Assembly (NCBI GenBank): GCA_002298785.1
Contig: DBMR01000059.1
Location: 283,666 to 347,665, forward strand
Source of the DNA: Verrucomicrobia subdivision 3 bacterium UBA693
GTDB taxonomy: Bacteria > Verrucomicrobiota > Verrucomicrobiia > Limisphaerales > UBA8199
Direction of reading: 5' to 3'
DNA length: 64,000 nucleotides
Each line of letters starts with the position of its first letter. Within the stretch, counting starts at the first letter, position 1. The notes below the pieces were generated by a model. The model was not told where the DNA came from, searched no databases, and saw nothing but the letters and a program-made list of their open reading frames with translations. Below, in pieces: positions 1-8,397 of this stretch. Made by a program: the position numbers and the translations under genes.

Positions 1-565
1 ACGCGCGCAAAGCAGATTCATATTTTGGACGAATGTGAGCCGCGTGTGCGACCGCCGCCGCGTGGTCGCCGGTGGCCCGCATGGCTTTGAGACCTGAATT
101 CTTGAGCCGGCTCAAACCCGCGAGGATCGCGCCTGGTTCCAACACTTCGCCCCGGGTATTCAGGTGCGAAAGGATCTTCTTAACCGTCCCCAATTGCTCG
201 GATTCGTCATAAATGACGAAATTCCGTTTGTAACCCAGCTTGTCGATGTGCTGCCGCAGAATCCGAACGCACAGCGAGTGAAATGTGCAAATGGTGGGCT
301 GCTTGTCTTTCGCGGTCGCTTCTGTAGACGTGCGGCGGCGCGGGATGAGTTTGGCTACGCGCTCCTGCATTTCTCGGGCTGCTTTGTTCGTGAACGTCAC
401 CGCGAGAATCTGGCCAGGTTCCACTCCGGATTCGATCAGGTGGGCGATGCGGAAAGTGATTACTCGGGTCTTGCCGGTGCCGGCGCCCGCGAGGATCAGC
501 ACCGGGCCGCGATGGGTCATCACGGCCTCGCGTTGTTGCGGGTTCAGCGAAGCAAGGTTTAACAT
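1..565 (-). CDS. UvrD/Rep/PcrA-type superfamily 1 DNA helicase, N-terminal part (cut by window edge)
   Basis: ATP-dependent 3'-5' DNA helicase of the UvrD/Rep family, acting in nucleotide excision and mismatch repair or replication restart. Reading leftwards from an ATG at 563-565, the product opens MLNLASLNPQQREAV, the usual Q-motif start of the family. It continues with the Walker A loop GAGTGKTR, motif Ia (VTFTNKAAREM) and the TFHSLC segment of motif Ib. About 188 codons are present; the remaining motifs, including Walker B (DExQ), lie outside the window. Family assignment is firm from these motifs, but UvrD, PcrA and Rep cannot be told apart from the N-terminus alone. The gene runs divergently from the tRNA-Pro gene about 110 bp away. 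Confidence 0.9.
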   Translation of the reverse strand, partial: MLNLASLNPQQREAVMTHRGPVLILAGAGTGKTRVITFRIAHLIESGVEPGQILAVTFTNKAAREMQERVAKLIPRRRTSTEATAKDKQPTICTFHSLCVRILRQHIDKLGYKRNFVIYDESEQLGTVKKILSHLNTRGEVLEPGAILAGLSRLKNSGLKAMRATGDHAAAVAHAAHIRPKYESALRA

Positions 566-676
566 GGTGCGGGATTTTAGGTCGTGCAAAACCTGTGGCA
601 AGCCCAGACGAAATCCGTCTCCAAAAAATCATGATTGCTTTTTCCGTCAGGACACGGCAAAGTATCGGCTCTGGTT

Positions 677-754
677 CGGGGCGTAGCGTAGCCTGGCTAG
701 CGCGCTTGTTTCGGGTACAAGAGGTCGTGAGTTCGAATCTCACCGCCCCGACCA
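677..754 (+). tRNA. tRNA-Pro (anticodon CGG)
   Basis: Full cloverleaf. Acceptor stem CGGGGCG (677-683) pairs with CGCCCCG (744-750), followed by A73 and an encoded CCA (752-754). The anticodon stem CTTGT/ACAAG encloses the loop TTCGGGT, so the anticodon is CGG with G37, as in proline tRNAs. The T arm carries GTTCGAATC. The C1:G72 pair is a proline identity feature in bacteria. Confidence 0.96.
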
Positions 755-850
755 TTTTTCCCAAGTCCTTCCTACTCTAACCTACATTCAAGTCTCGACG
801 GTCTAAAGGCACGCTGGCAAACTGGCCGCCAGATTCCCGGATTTGATGAA

Positions 851-1750
851 ATGAGACGCAAGCTACTAGTAACCGGCGCGCACGGATTTGTGGCCGGGAG
901 TGTTCTGGCGCAAGCAGGCGCAGAGTGGGACCTCCATGCTGTTTCGCGCAGCGCTGGGCCATCGCAACCCGGGGAAACGGCATGGCATCGATGTGATCCG
1001 CTTGAGCCCGGAGCGATGTCGGGCCTGATCAGCACCTTGCGACCACACGCGGTGATTCACACCGCAGCACTCGCCGACATCGACTTTTGCCAGGCAAATC
1101 CTGAGGCGGCGCATGCGGTAAATGTCGGGCTAACCCGAGAACTTGCCCGGGGCTGCGCCCAGAGTGGGACTCGGTTGGTATTCTGCTCGACCGACACGGT
1201 TTTCGACGGCGAACATGCGCCCTACGCTGAGGACGCCGCAAGTGGTCCGGTAAATGTGTACGCGGAGACCAAAATTGCCGCGGAAGCCGCAGTTCGTGAA
1301 TTGGGGTCGCTGGGGGTGATTGCCCGACTGGCGTTAGTGATGGGCCTGCCGCTTATCGGAGCGGGCAATTCGTTCCTGGTTCGGATGCTCGCCACCCTTG
1401 AGGCCGGTCGACAGGTGGCAGTGCCCGAGCGGGAGGTGCGCACCCCTGTGGACGTGGTCACCGCCGGGAGAGCGCTACTGGAACTGGCAGGGAGTGAGTT
1501 GGCCGGTAATTTTCACCTGGCCGGACTGAGCCGGGTAAATCGTGTGGAACTGGCGCGCCTCATTGCGGCGCGATTTGGCTACAACCAAAATCTGGTCACG
1601 GCGCTGCCGTCCACGGCATCTTCGGGACGGGCATTGCGGCCGCGGGACATCTCCTTGGGCACGGAGCGGACCCGCGCGGCACTGACCACTCCTTTGCTTC
1701 CCGTTGAAGCCGGGATTGAGTTGATTTTGAAGATGAAAGGCAATCAATGA
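851..1750 (+). CDS. RmlD-like NAD(P)-dependent sugar-nucleotide reductase (SDR family)
   Basis: Extended short-chain dehydrogenase/reductase of 299 residues, closest in style to dTDP-4-dehydrorhamnose reductase (RmlD). The Rossmann glycine motif is T8GAHGFVAG16, an STD segment sits at about 113-115, and the catalytic pair is Y137-x3-K141 (VYAETK). Length and motif spacing fit RmlD, which reduces the 4-keto group of an activated deoxysugar. The stop codon overlaps the start of the following aminotransferase gene (ATGA at 1747-1750), so the two are translationally coupled. No rmlA, rmlB or rmlC is adjacent, so the true substrate is open; a general cytosolic NDP-sugar epimerase/reductase is the alternative. 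The start is the ATG at 851, with no better upstream start. Confidence 0.8.
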   Translation: MRRKLLVTGAHGFVAGSVLAQAGAEWDLHAVSRSAGPSQPGETAWHRCDPLEPGAMSGLISTLRPHAVIHTAALADIDFCQANPEAAHAVNVGLTRELARGCAQSGTRLVFCSTDTVFDGEHAPYAEDAASGPVNVYAETKIAAEAAVRELGSLGVIARLALVMGLPLIGAGNSFLVRMLATLEAGRQVAVPEREVRTPVDVVTAGRALLELAGSELAGNFHLAGLSRVNRVELARLIAARFGYNQNLVTALPSTASSGRALRPRDISLGTERTRAALTTPLLPVEAGIELILKMKGNQ

Positions 1751-2946
1751 GCACACCGAAGATCAAATTTGACCTCCAAATTAAATACGGCTCGGAATAT
1801 GGGGAGGAAGAAGAAAAAGCCGTGTTGCAAGTGCTACGGCAAGGCGCGCCGACAAGTGGGGAGGCTTGCATTGAATTTGAGCGGGAATTTGCCGCCTATT
1901 GTGGCGTGGCGCACGCACGCGCGGTCAGCAACGGCACCGCGGCACTGTTTTTGTCCTTGGTGGCGCTAAATGTGAAGCCCGGGGATCGGGTGCTGACGAC
2001 ACCGCTGACCTGGATTGCGACGGCGGCAGCGGGCGCCACCCTTGGTGCCGAAGTGGATTTCGTGGACGTGGATCCCGAAACGTTTAATTTGAATCCGAGC
2101 GAGTTAGAATCAAAGATAACCCCGAATACCAAGGCCATTTTGCCGGTGCACCTCTACGGCCAATGCTGCGAGATGGATGCTATCCTGGCCATCGCTCAGC
2201 GGCACGGGGTGGCGGTGGTGGAGGATGCCTGTCATGCGGTAGGCGCGGATTACCATGGACGCAAAGCCGGAAGCATGGGCGCGACGGGGTGCTTTAGTTT
2301 CCACGAGCAGAAGAACATCTCGACGCTGGGTGAAGGCGGCATGGTGACGACCAATGACCCCGCAATTTTTGAACGGGTGGCGCTGTACCGCTCGCATTGC
2401 ACCCGGGTCTACGGGCGTAGCACCAAATATTGCTCGCTCGACGAGGATCGAGTCCCGATGGGCAAACGGTTTTGGTGGCAGGACTTTGACGATTGCGGAT
2501 ACAACTTCCGAATGACGGATGTCCAGGGAGCGGTTGGCATCGTGCAACTGAGAAAACTGGATCAACTCAACCAACGGCGGATCGACAACGCCGCGTATAT
2601 TACGGCTGGTCTGGAAGGTGTCCCGGGGCTCACCTTGCCCAAGGTCCAGCCCGGCTGCAAACACGTCTTCCACCTGTACCCGATTCTAATCGACCCGGTC
2701 GCGTATGGTTCGAGCAAAGAGGACTTCATTCACGTGATGTTGTACGAAAAAGGGATTAGAGTCGGCACTCACTACACGCCATTGCACTATATGACCGCGT
2801 TTCGCAATCGGGGATTCCGCAAGGGCCAATTCCCGGTCGCGGAAAGATTGACGGAAAGGCTGGTGACTCTTCCGATCAACCCGCGCCAACCGCGCGAGGC
2901 GCTGGATTATCTCGTGGAAAGCATTCGGAGTCTGCGTCGTGGGTAA
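1747..2946 (+). CDS. DegT/DnrJ/EryC1/StrS family PLP-dependent aminotransferase
   Basis: Aminotransferase of 399 residues that typically transfers an amino group from glutamate to a keto-sugar nucleotide or related cyclic ketone. Fold-type-I motifs are clear: the SNGTAAL phosphate-binding segment at 61-67, VEDACHA at 158-164 with D160 positioned for the pyridine nitrogen, and SFHEQK with K189 as the PLP Schiff-base lysine, followed by GEGG. Its start codon overlaps the stop of the RmlD-like gene by four bases, and its end overlaps the MFS gene by eight, so the three form one translational unit. Product chemistry (amino-sugar for polysaccharide or for a small molecule) cannot be read from sequence. 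Confidence 0.9.
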   Translation: MSTPKIKFDLQIKYGSEYGEEEEKAVLQVLRQGAPTSGEACIEFEREFAAYCGVAHARAVSNGTAALFLSLVALNVKPGDRVLTTPLTWIATAAAGATLGAEVDFVDVDPETFNLNPSELESKITPNTKAILPVHLYGQCCEMDAILAIAQRHGVAVVEDACHAVGADYHGRKAGSMGATGCFSFHEQKNISTLGEGGMVTTNDPAIFERVALYRSHCTRVYGRSTKYCSLDEDRVPMGKRFWWQDFDDCGYNFRMTDVQGAVGIVQLRKLDQLNQRRIDNAAYITAGLEGVPGLTLPKVQPGCKHVFHLYPILIDPVAYGSSKEDFIHVMLYEKGIRVGTHYTPLHYMTAFRNRGFRKGQFPVAERLTERLVTLPINPRQPREALDYLVESIRSLRRG

Positions 2947-4249
2947 TGCCATCAACGCGCAGGGGGCGCCGCTCTCTCCTGAGCACCAGGCCTGGCGGCG
3001 GCGTGTCCTGATCGCCACTTACCTGGGCTATGGCGGGTATTACCTGACGCGGAAAGCCTTCACGATCTGCAAGACCTCGATCGCGAAAGATCTGAATTGG
3101 AACCTGGGTGACACTGCGCACATCTGGAGCGCCTTCCTGGTGGCCTACATGCTGGGTATGTTCATCAACAGCTTTGTCGGTCGCCGCTGGGGGCCCAGGG
3201 TGCTGCTGCTGGGTGGTCTAGGGATCTCACTGGCCTGCAATGTCGTTTTTGGCTTTGCCAATTCCTTCGCGACTTTCCTGGTGTTTATGTTCTTCAACGG
3301 GCTGGTCCAGGCCAGCGGTTGGCCCGGGAGTGTCGGAGGGGTGTCCCACTGGTTGCGCCCGGACGAACGGGGTACGATCATGGGTTTTTGGTCGACGAAT
3401 TACCTCTTCGGCAACATGCTGGTAAAATCAGTCGGCGGCTTCCTCTTGGGGAGCTATGGCTGGCGCTGGTCCTTTTTTGGTTGCACGCTCGTGAGTTTTG
3501 CCACCTGGTGGCTCATCTATTTCTGGCAACGCAACCGGCCGGAAGCAGTCGGGCTGACGCCGATCGTTGAGAATCAACCAGATCAAGAGCGGGCCGTGCA
3601 GGCATCCCAGGAGGACCGCGTGACGCTCAAACAATACGCGCGCTTGGCCACGAATCCCATCATCCTGGCCATGGGGGCGAGTTACTTTTGCATCAAATTT
3701 CTGCGTTACGCTCTCGATTCCTGGTTGCCGGCGTTTCTGAATATCCAGGGAATGGATGTCGCCCACGCCAGCTATTACTCCCAGATCTTCGATTTCGCAG
3801 GTTTGGGTGGAGTGCTGCTGGCTGGCTGGGCTTTGGATAACTGGTTTCGAGGTAATTGGGCCGCAGTTTGCGCCTGCATGGCCCTGGGAGTAATTGCGGG
3901 ATATGAAGCGGTGATTCAATTTGGTGGCAGCCCGATTGCCGTGTCGCTGTGTTTTGGCCTGGTCGGCTTCATGTTATATGGACCGGACACTCTTCTTTGC
4001 GGAGCTGCTTCGGTTGAAGTAGCGGGAGAAAAGAACGCCGTGGCAGTGGCCGGGCTGGTGAATGGTATAGGCAGCCTGGGTTCGGTGTTGCAGGAGCAGG
4101 TCATCGGCTGGCTGGTGCGGAGCGATGTGCAGGCCGGCATGCGTAACACCAACCGGTTGGCGCTGGGAGTGAGCGTGGTGATGACCTGCCTGTTGGGCGC
4201 TGTGGCTTGGCGGCTGCACTTTCTGCGCCGCCGACAGCGCATGCCATAG
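2939..4249 (+). CDS. MFS transporter of the organophosphate:phosphate antiporter type (GlpT/UhpT-like)
   Basis: Integral membrane carrier of 436 residues with about 12 hydrophobic segments. The N-terminal half carries features of the OPA family: a YYLTRKAF segment after the first helix, and the stretch GWPGSVGGVSHWL followed by a charged RPDERGTIMG loop, matching the GWP-x-HWxxxxERG signature of GlpT, UhpT and UhpC. Known members exchange sugar phosphates or glycerol-3-phosphate for phosphate, or act as sensors. The start is a GTG at 2939, inside the end of the aminotransferase gene. Coupling to a sugar reductase and aminotransferase suggests export or uptake of a modified phosphorylated sugar; that link is inference. 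Confidence 0.85.
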   Translation: MGNAINAQGAPLSPEHQAWRRRVLIATYLGYGGYYLTRKAFTICKTSIAKDLNWNLGDTAHIWSAFLVAYMLGMFINSFVGRRWGPRVLLLGGLGISLACNVVFGFANSFATFLVFMFFNGLVQASGWPGSVGGVSHWLRPDERGTIMGFWSTNYLFGNMLVKSVGGFLLGSYGWRWSFFGCTLVSFATWWLIYFWQRNRPEAVGLTPIVENQPDQERAVQASQEDRVTLKQYARLATNPIILAMGASYFCIKFLRYALDSWLPAFLNIQGMDVAHASYYSQIFDFAGLGGVLLAGWALDNWFRGNWAAVCACMALGVIAGYEAVIQFGGSPIAVSLCFGLVGFMLYGPDTLLCGAASVEVAGEKNAVAVAGLVNGIGSLGSVLQEQVIGWLVRSDVQAGMRNTNRLALGVSVVMTCLLGAVAWRLHFLRRRQRMP

Positions 4250-4255
4250 CCTGTT

Positions 4256-6292
4256 CTACATCCCAAGACCAGCGAACGACAGGCTCTCATCAAGCCAGGT
4301 GTCCGAAGCGAGCACCGACTGCCGTTGTTTGTAGGCCAGCGCCTGTGCCCGGTTTTGAGCGATCTTGAAGGCGGTGACATCAAGCCAGCGTGGTCGTCCG
4401 GCGCTCGTCTGCACTCGGCGCAAAACGCTAGCCAGGGGGCCGGGTAAATGTCGCGTCAGCAATTCGTCCTCCTGGCTGACCAAAGCCTGGCACGAGCCAG
4501 GATCCCCCTGCCGAGCAGCGCGACCGAACAACTGCCGGTCCACCCGCCCGGATTCATGACGTTCGGTCGCCAGGACGTGCAGGCCGCCATTGGCGGCAAC
4601 GCCTGGGCCGAGTTTGATGTCCGTGCCGCGTCCGGCCATGTTGGTGGCAATCGTAATGCATCCCGCCTGCCCTGCCTGGGCCACGATGACGGCTTCGTCC
4701 TGGTGGCGCACGGCGTTCAAAACGCGACATTCCAAATGCCGCTCCGCCAGTAGCAGCGCCAGTTTTTCGCTGGCGTCCACGTTCCTGGTACCTACCAGAA
4801 TCGGTCGGCCAGTGGCGTGTAACCGAACGATCTCATCGGCCACGGCGAGCCATTTGCTGGCCGCCGTGGCAAAAACAGCATCCGGCCAATGTTTGCGCAC
4901 GCAGGGGCGATTGGTGGGAATGGGCACGACTCGTAGTCTGTAAATCTGCCAGAACTCACCTGCGGCTTCCCGCGCCGTACCGGTCATCCCGGAAAGCCGG
5001 GCAAAGCAGCGGAAAAATCTCTGAAAACTAAGGCGAGCTATGGTTTCGGAAGGGTCCGATAGCGGCAGGTTTTCCTTAGCCTCGATCGCCTGGTGCAGTC
5101 CCTGGCGCCAGGTGCGCTGGGCCATTTGACGCCCGGTGAACTCATCCACAATCACGATTCGGCCGTCCGAGATGATATACTGTTTGTCACGCAAGAAGAA
5201 CTCTCTGGCCACCAGCGCCTGCCGGATAAGTTCCTCGCGGCGGCCTTCCCCACGCCACAACCCTTCCAGCGTATCGCAATTAATGGCCAAGCTTTCGCGT
5301 CCTGCGGAGGTCAATTCAATTTCGCGAAATCGTGAGTCGACCCGGTAATCCGTGCCGCGGACCAGGTTATCGGCGATTTGCTTGGCTGTGGTAACAGCGC
5401 CGACCAAATAGGGATTCGGCCGTGGTTGCGAAATGATCAACGGGGTTACGGCTTCGTCGATGAGGACACTGTCGGCTTCATCCACGATCGCGGTGTGCAG
5501 GCCGCGCAGCACGAGGCCGTCGTCACCGACGGTGCCCCGCGGACGCAGCCAGGTCCGCAGCAACCGGCGCGTCGGATTGGTCAGGGAACCAAGGCGGAGG
5601 CGGTCGCGGAGAAAGTCCGCCAGCAATTCCTTGCTGGTCACATAAGTGACATCCGCACTATAGCCCTTGCGACGGTCCGGGATCCCCATTGAGGCCGTAA
5701 CCGCACCAACGCGCACACCGCAAAAGGTGCACAGCGGCCGCATCCAATCCGAGTCCCGCTCAACCAGGTAATCGTTTACAGTCACGATATGGCATGGCAA
5801 CCGTGACCAGCCTGCCAGCACAGCGGCGAGGCCGGCGGTTAAGGTTTTTCCCTCGCCAGTGGCCATTTCGGGGAGCCAACCGTGATGAAGGGCGAGCGCG
5901 CCCATGATCTGGACCAGGAATGGCCGCAGACCGAGTTTGCGATCTGCCGCCTCCCGAATGGCGGCCAGTGCTGGTATTAGCTGGGTCTGAGCGTCCTTGC
6001 CACCGCGACGAAAGCGCTCTCGAAATCCCATCAGCTTTTCGTGCAATTCGTGATCCCCCAACTCGATCCAGTCCGGAGCCAGGGCGTCAACGGCTTCAGC
6101 TTGGGCACGCAAGCGTCCAACAATACTCGGCCGGCGGTGGGCAGTTCCCACCAGTTGATGCACCTTGGCGTCAAGCCCTTTGAATAGAGGCGCGGGATGC
6201 GGTTGCCGAACCTGGCGGTAGATTTGCGACGGGGTGATCAAAGTCAAATTTGATATCGCTTCTGGAGCAATTGCCAGAGTCGGCGCAGCCAA
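4256..6292 (-). CDS. SecA-like ATPase lacking the helical wing, two-helix finger and C-tail
   Basis: SecA-family DEAD motor of about 663-678 residues, against roughly 830-900 for housekeeping SecA. Visible in order: N-terminal helical lead-in, Walker A M143ATGEGKT150, PPXD-like region about 225-365, Walker B IVDEADSVLIDEA (269-281), NBD2 with the invariant TNMAGRGTDIKLG (550-562), and GRAARQGDPGS (590-600). About 66 residues follow the QEDELL segment, ending inside what would be the long scaffold helix. The helical wing, two-helix finger and zinc-binding C-tail are therefore absent. The marked start is TTG at 6292. A second TTG at 6245-6247 overlaps the upstream TGA (6244-6246) as TTGA and may be the real coupled start. 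No ATG occurs before about residue 88. As last gene of the adhesin/TolC operon it is probably a dedicated export motor, not the general SecA; this is inference. Confidence 0.88.
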   Translation of the reverse strand: MAAPTLAIAPEAISNLTLITPSQIYRQVRQPHPAPLFKGLDAKVHQLVGTAHRRPSIVGRLRAQAEAVDALAPDWIELGDHELHEKLMGFRERFRRGGKDAQTQLIPALAAIREAADRKLGLRPFLVQIMGALALHHGWLPEMATGEGKTLTAGLAAVLAGWSRLPCHIVTVNDYLVERDSDWMRPLCTFCGVRVGAVTASMGIPDRRKGYSADVTYVTSKELLADFLRDRLRLGSLTNPTRRLLRTWLRPRGTVGDDGLVLRGLHTAIVDEADSVLIDEAVTPLIISQPRPNPYLVGAVTTAKQIADNLVRGTDYRVDSRFREIELTSAGRESLAINCDTLEGLWRGEGRREELIRQALVAREFFLRDKQYIISDGRIVIVDEFTGRQMAQRTWRQGLHQAIEAKENLPLSDPSETIARLSFQRFFRCFARLSGMTGTAREAAGEFWQIYRLRVVPIPTNRPCVRKHWPDAVFATAASKWLAVADEIVRLHATGRPILVGTRNVDASEKLALLLAERHLECRVLNAVRHQDEAVIVAQAGQAGCITIATNMAGRGTDIKLGPGVAANGGLHVLATERHESGRVDRQLFGRAARQGDPGSCQALVSQEDELLTRHLPGPLASVLRRVQTSAGRPRWLDVTAFKIAQNRAQALAYKQRQSVLASDTWLDESLSFAGLGM

Positions 6293-8394
6293 CGAGGTAA
6301 TAGCGGCTCAGGCTCGAGAGCAAAGCGAATGGTGCCAGACCGGCCATGCACCAAAGCCACTGACTTGCTGGGGTACAAGGCCGCGTGGAGCTCAAAGAAA
6401 GCCTCGCGCGCTTTTTCAGGTTCGTTGGGATTTACCGGCACTTCACCACCGGCTGCCCAGCCCAAAGCGGCTGAAGGCAGCGTTTGCTTACCTCCCGCGA
6501 TGGCATTCCATTGGGACACTGGAAGCACCTCGCCAGCCTGGCCGCGCAAGCGCACTTCCCCGTCCCGTGGCTTGCGGGCGAAGGCCGCGTCGGCATCGGT
6601 CTGAGGCACCGTGGCGACAAATTCAAAGGTGTTCGAATTCACCACCAGGCCAAGCGGGGTGCCGCGATTGACCCTACGCCCTATCAACTCGTCTACACGA
6701 GGCGCGACCCAGGTGCCGTCGTGGCGCGCGCGCACAATCAATAGTTCCTGATCAGCCTTGAGTTTCAGCAGTTGCCGGGTGTTAGACTCCAGTTTGGCGC
6801 GCAAAGGCATGAGATCGGCATTCGTGCGGCTTAGCGCCTGGCGCAATCGGGACTCCGCTTCCTGCGTCCGCGCCATGGCCCCCTGGATATCCAGGACGAG
6901 CTCCGGATTGGATAACTCAAGCAATGGTTGTCCCTGGACCACCTTGCCTCCGGGCGTAGCCAGAATTCTGCGCACCACTCCTGCAGTCTCATTATTCACT
7001 TGGGTCCGTTCACTGGCCTGAAGCACTCCGGGCGCACGGAAGTGATTCGGAAACGGAATAACAGCCAGCAACGTCAGCACTGCGGCCAATAGAACGAAGG
7101 TCACCGCAGCAGCCCGCCACCGCACTCGAGCAAGGCGCGGGCTGGTGGCCAGGTAATATGCAAATTTGCCTACCGGCACGGTGACCCACGAAATGAGACA
7201 GATCAGTGCCATGACGATTCCCAGGATCAGAAAACGGTCCGCGACGACCAGCAGCACGCCCGCAAATACGATCACCCGGTAGATCCCGCTCGTGATGCCA
7301 AACACCACCAACCAGGACGCTTCCTTCCGCGTGAGCGCGGGGCTCGATGAATTCTTTACTCCGAAGACGTAATGTTCCCACCAGTGCCGAAGTTGCTGAT
7401 TGGCACGCTGCGACAGGTTGGGAATTTCCAGGAGATCTGACAGGATGTAGTACCCATCGAAGCGCAGCAGAGGGTTCAGGTTGAACACGAGAGTAGAAAC
7501 GGACGCCACGAACATCATGTTATAAGCGAGGCTGTGCAGCGTACCCGGAGCGGTATTGACCCACACAAAAGCGGCAATGGCGGCGAAGAACAGCTCCACG
7601 ATCATGCCCGCAGCCCCGACCAGCGCGCGTTGCCAGCGGCTGCGCAGGCCCCAACTGGAAGACGCGTCGACGTACGGAACCGGTGTAAAAATCATGAGCA
7701 TGATTCCCATCACGTGCACTTCGCCGCCGAACTTTCGGCAAAAAAAGGCGTGCCCAAATTCGTGAATCGTCTTGGTAAGGACCAACCCAGCATAGAGCAG
7801 AACCAGGTTCCCGGGGGCCAACACCCCCTGCCCCTGATTGCGCACCTCCGGCCAATGGTCCATGACGGCCTTGATTGCCCATCCCACTACGAGCAGCCAC
7901 GCTACAGCCCCTGCGCGACTGATCAGGCGCCCCACCAGCGGCAGCGCCGCCACCAGGAAGCGGTCCGGATCCAGCAGCGGGAAGCGAATAAACATGAGAT
8001 TCAGCAACCTCCCAGTGATTTCGCGCTGCCGACGTTTCTTGAAGCGATCGAAAAGTTGCGCCGTGTCCACTGCCTCCTCGTATTGCAGGAGGTTCGCGAA
8101 ATTCAACTGGGCCAATAATTGCAGGACCGCCTCCTGCCCCGGAGCTTCGTCGGGAAACTTCTGCACACATTCCTGCCAGACCTGCTCAACGGTGCGTTCC
8201 GGGCGCAAGCGCCCGACGAACTCGTAAGCGGCCGGGCGCAAGCGGAAGTACTGGTTGCTGAACGGATTTTGGAGGACGAACCAACGTTCTCCACGGAAAT
8301 ATTGGCGTTGCACCAGCACTCCAGTTCGCAAATAAAGCCGCTGGGAGGCGATGCGGTACCAGGATTCGCTGAAGGTGCTCGGTAACTCGGCCAT
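6244..8394 (-). CDS. PqqD-like / M50 site-2-protease-like membrane protein fused to HlyD-type adaptor
   Basis: Composite membrane protein of 716 residues. Residues about 20-110 resemble the small winged-helix PqqD-like domain that binds peptides in RiPP and exporter systems. A polytopic M50 segment follows with the zinc-binding HEFGH (211-215), PVPYVDASS (238-246) and N305LNPLLRFDG314, which supplies the third metal ligand in site-2 proteases. After further membrane segments to about 450, a HlyD/biotinyl-lipoyl-like region has a hairpin rich in E, R and K at about 480-580. Known relatives are M50-HlyD proteins found beside GAF-HlyD and TolC genes. Whether the protease cleaves cargo or only scaffolds the exporter is unknown. 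It lies 3 bp after the GAF-HlyD gene and overlaps the SecA-like gene. Confidence 0.88.
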   Translation of the reverse strand: MAELPSTFSESWYRIASQRLYLRTGVLVQRQYFRGERWFVLQNPFSNQYFRLRPAAYEFVGRLRPERTVEQVWQECVQKFPDEAPGQEAVLQLLAQLNFANLLQYEEAVDTAQLFDRFKKRRQREITGRLLNLMFIRFPLLDPDRFLVAALPLVGRLISRAGAVAWLLVVGWAIKAVMDHWPEVRNQGQGVLAPGNLVLLYAGLVLTKTIHEFGHAFFCRKFGGEVHVMGIMLMIFTPVPYVDASSSWGLRSRWQRALVGAAGMIVELFFAAIAAFVWVNTAPGTLHSLAYNMMFVASVSTLVFNLNPLLRFDGYYILSDLLEIPNLSQRANQQLRHWWEHYVFGVKNSSSPALTRKEASWLVVFGITSGIYRVIVFAGVLLVVADRFLILGIVMALICLISWVTVPVGKFAYYLATSPRLARVRWRAAAVTFVLLAAVLTLLAVIPFPNHFRAPGVLQASERTQVNNETAGVVRRILATPGGKVVQGQPLLELSNPELVLDIQGAMARTQEAESRLRQALSRTNADLMPLRAKLESNTRQLLKLKADQELLIVRARHDGTWVAPRVDELIGRRVNRGTPLGLVVNSNTFEFVATVPQTDADAAFARKPRDGEVRLRGQAGEVLPVSQWNAIAGGKQTLPSAALGWAAGGEVPVNPNEPEKAREAFFELHAALYPSKSVALVHGRSGTIRFALEPEPLLPRWLRRLWQLLQKRYQI

Positions 8395-8397
8395 GGA

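Noticed and set aside
207..764. Minus-strand frame of 185 codons starting MGKMVGAVRFELTT
   Set aside because: Its first 25 or so codons are the antisense of the tRNA-Pro gene (a classic false ORF) and the rest is a shifted frame of the helicase gene.
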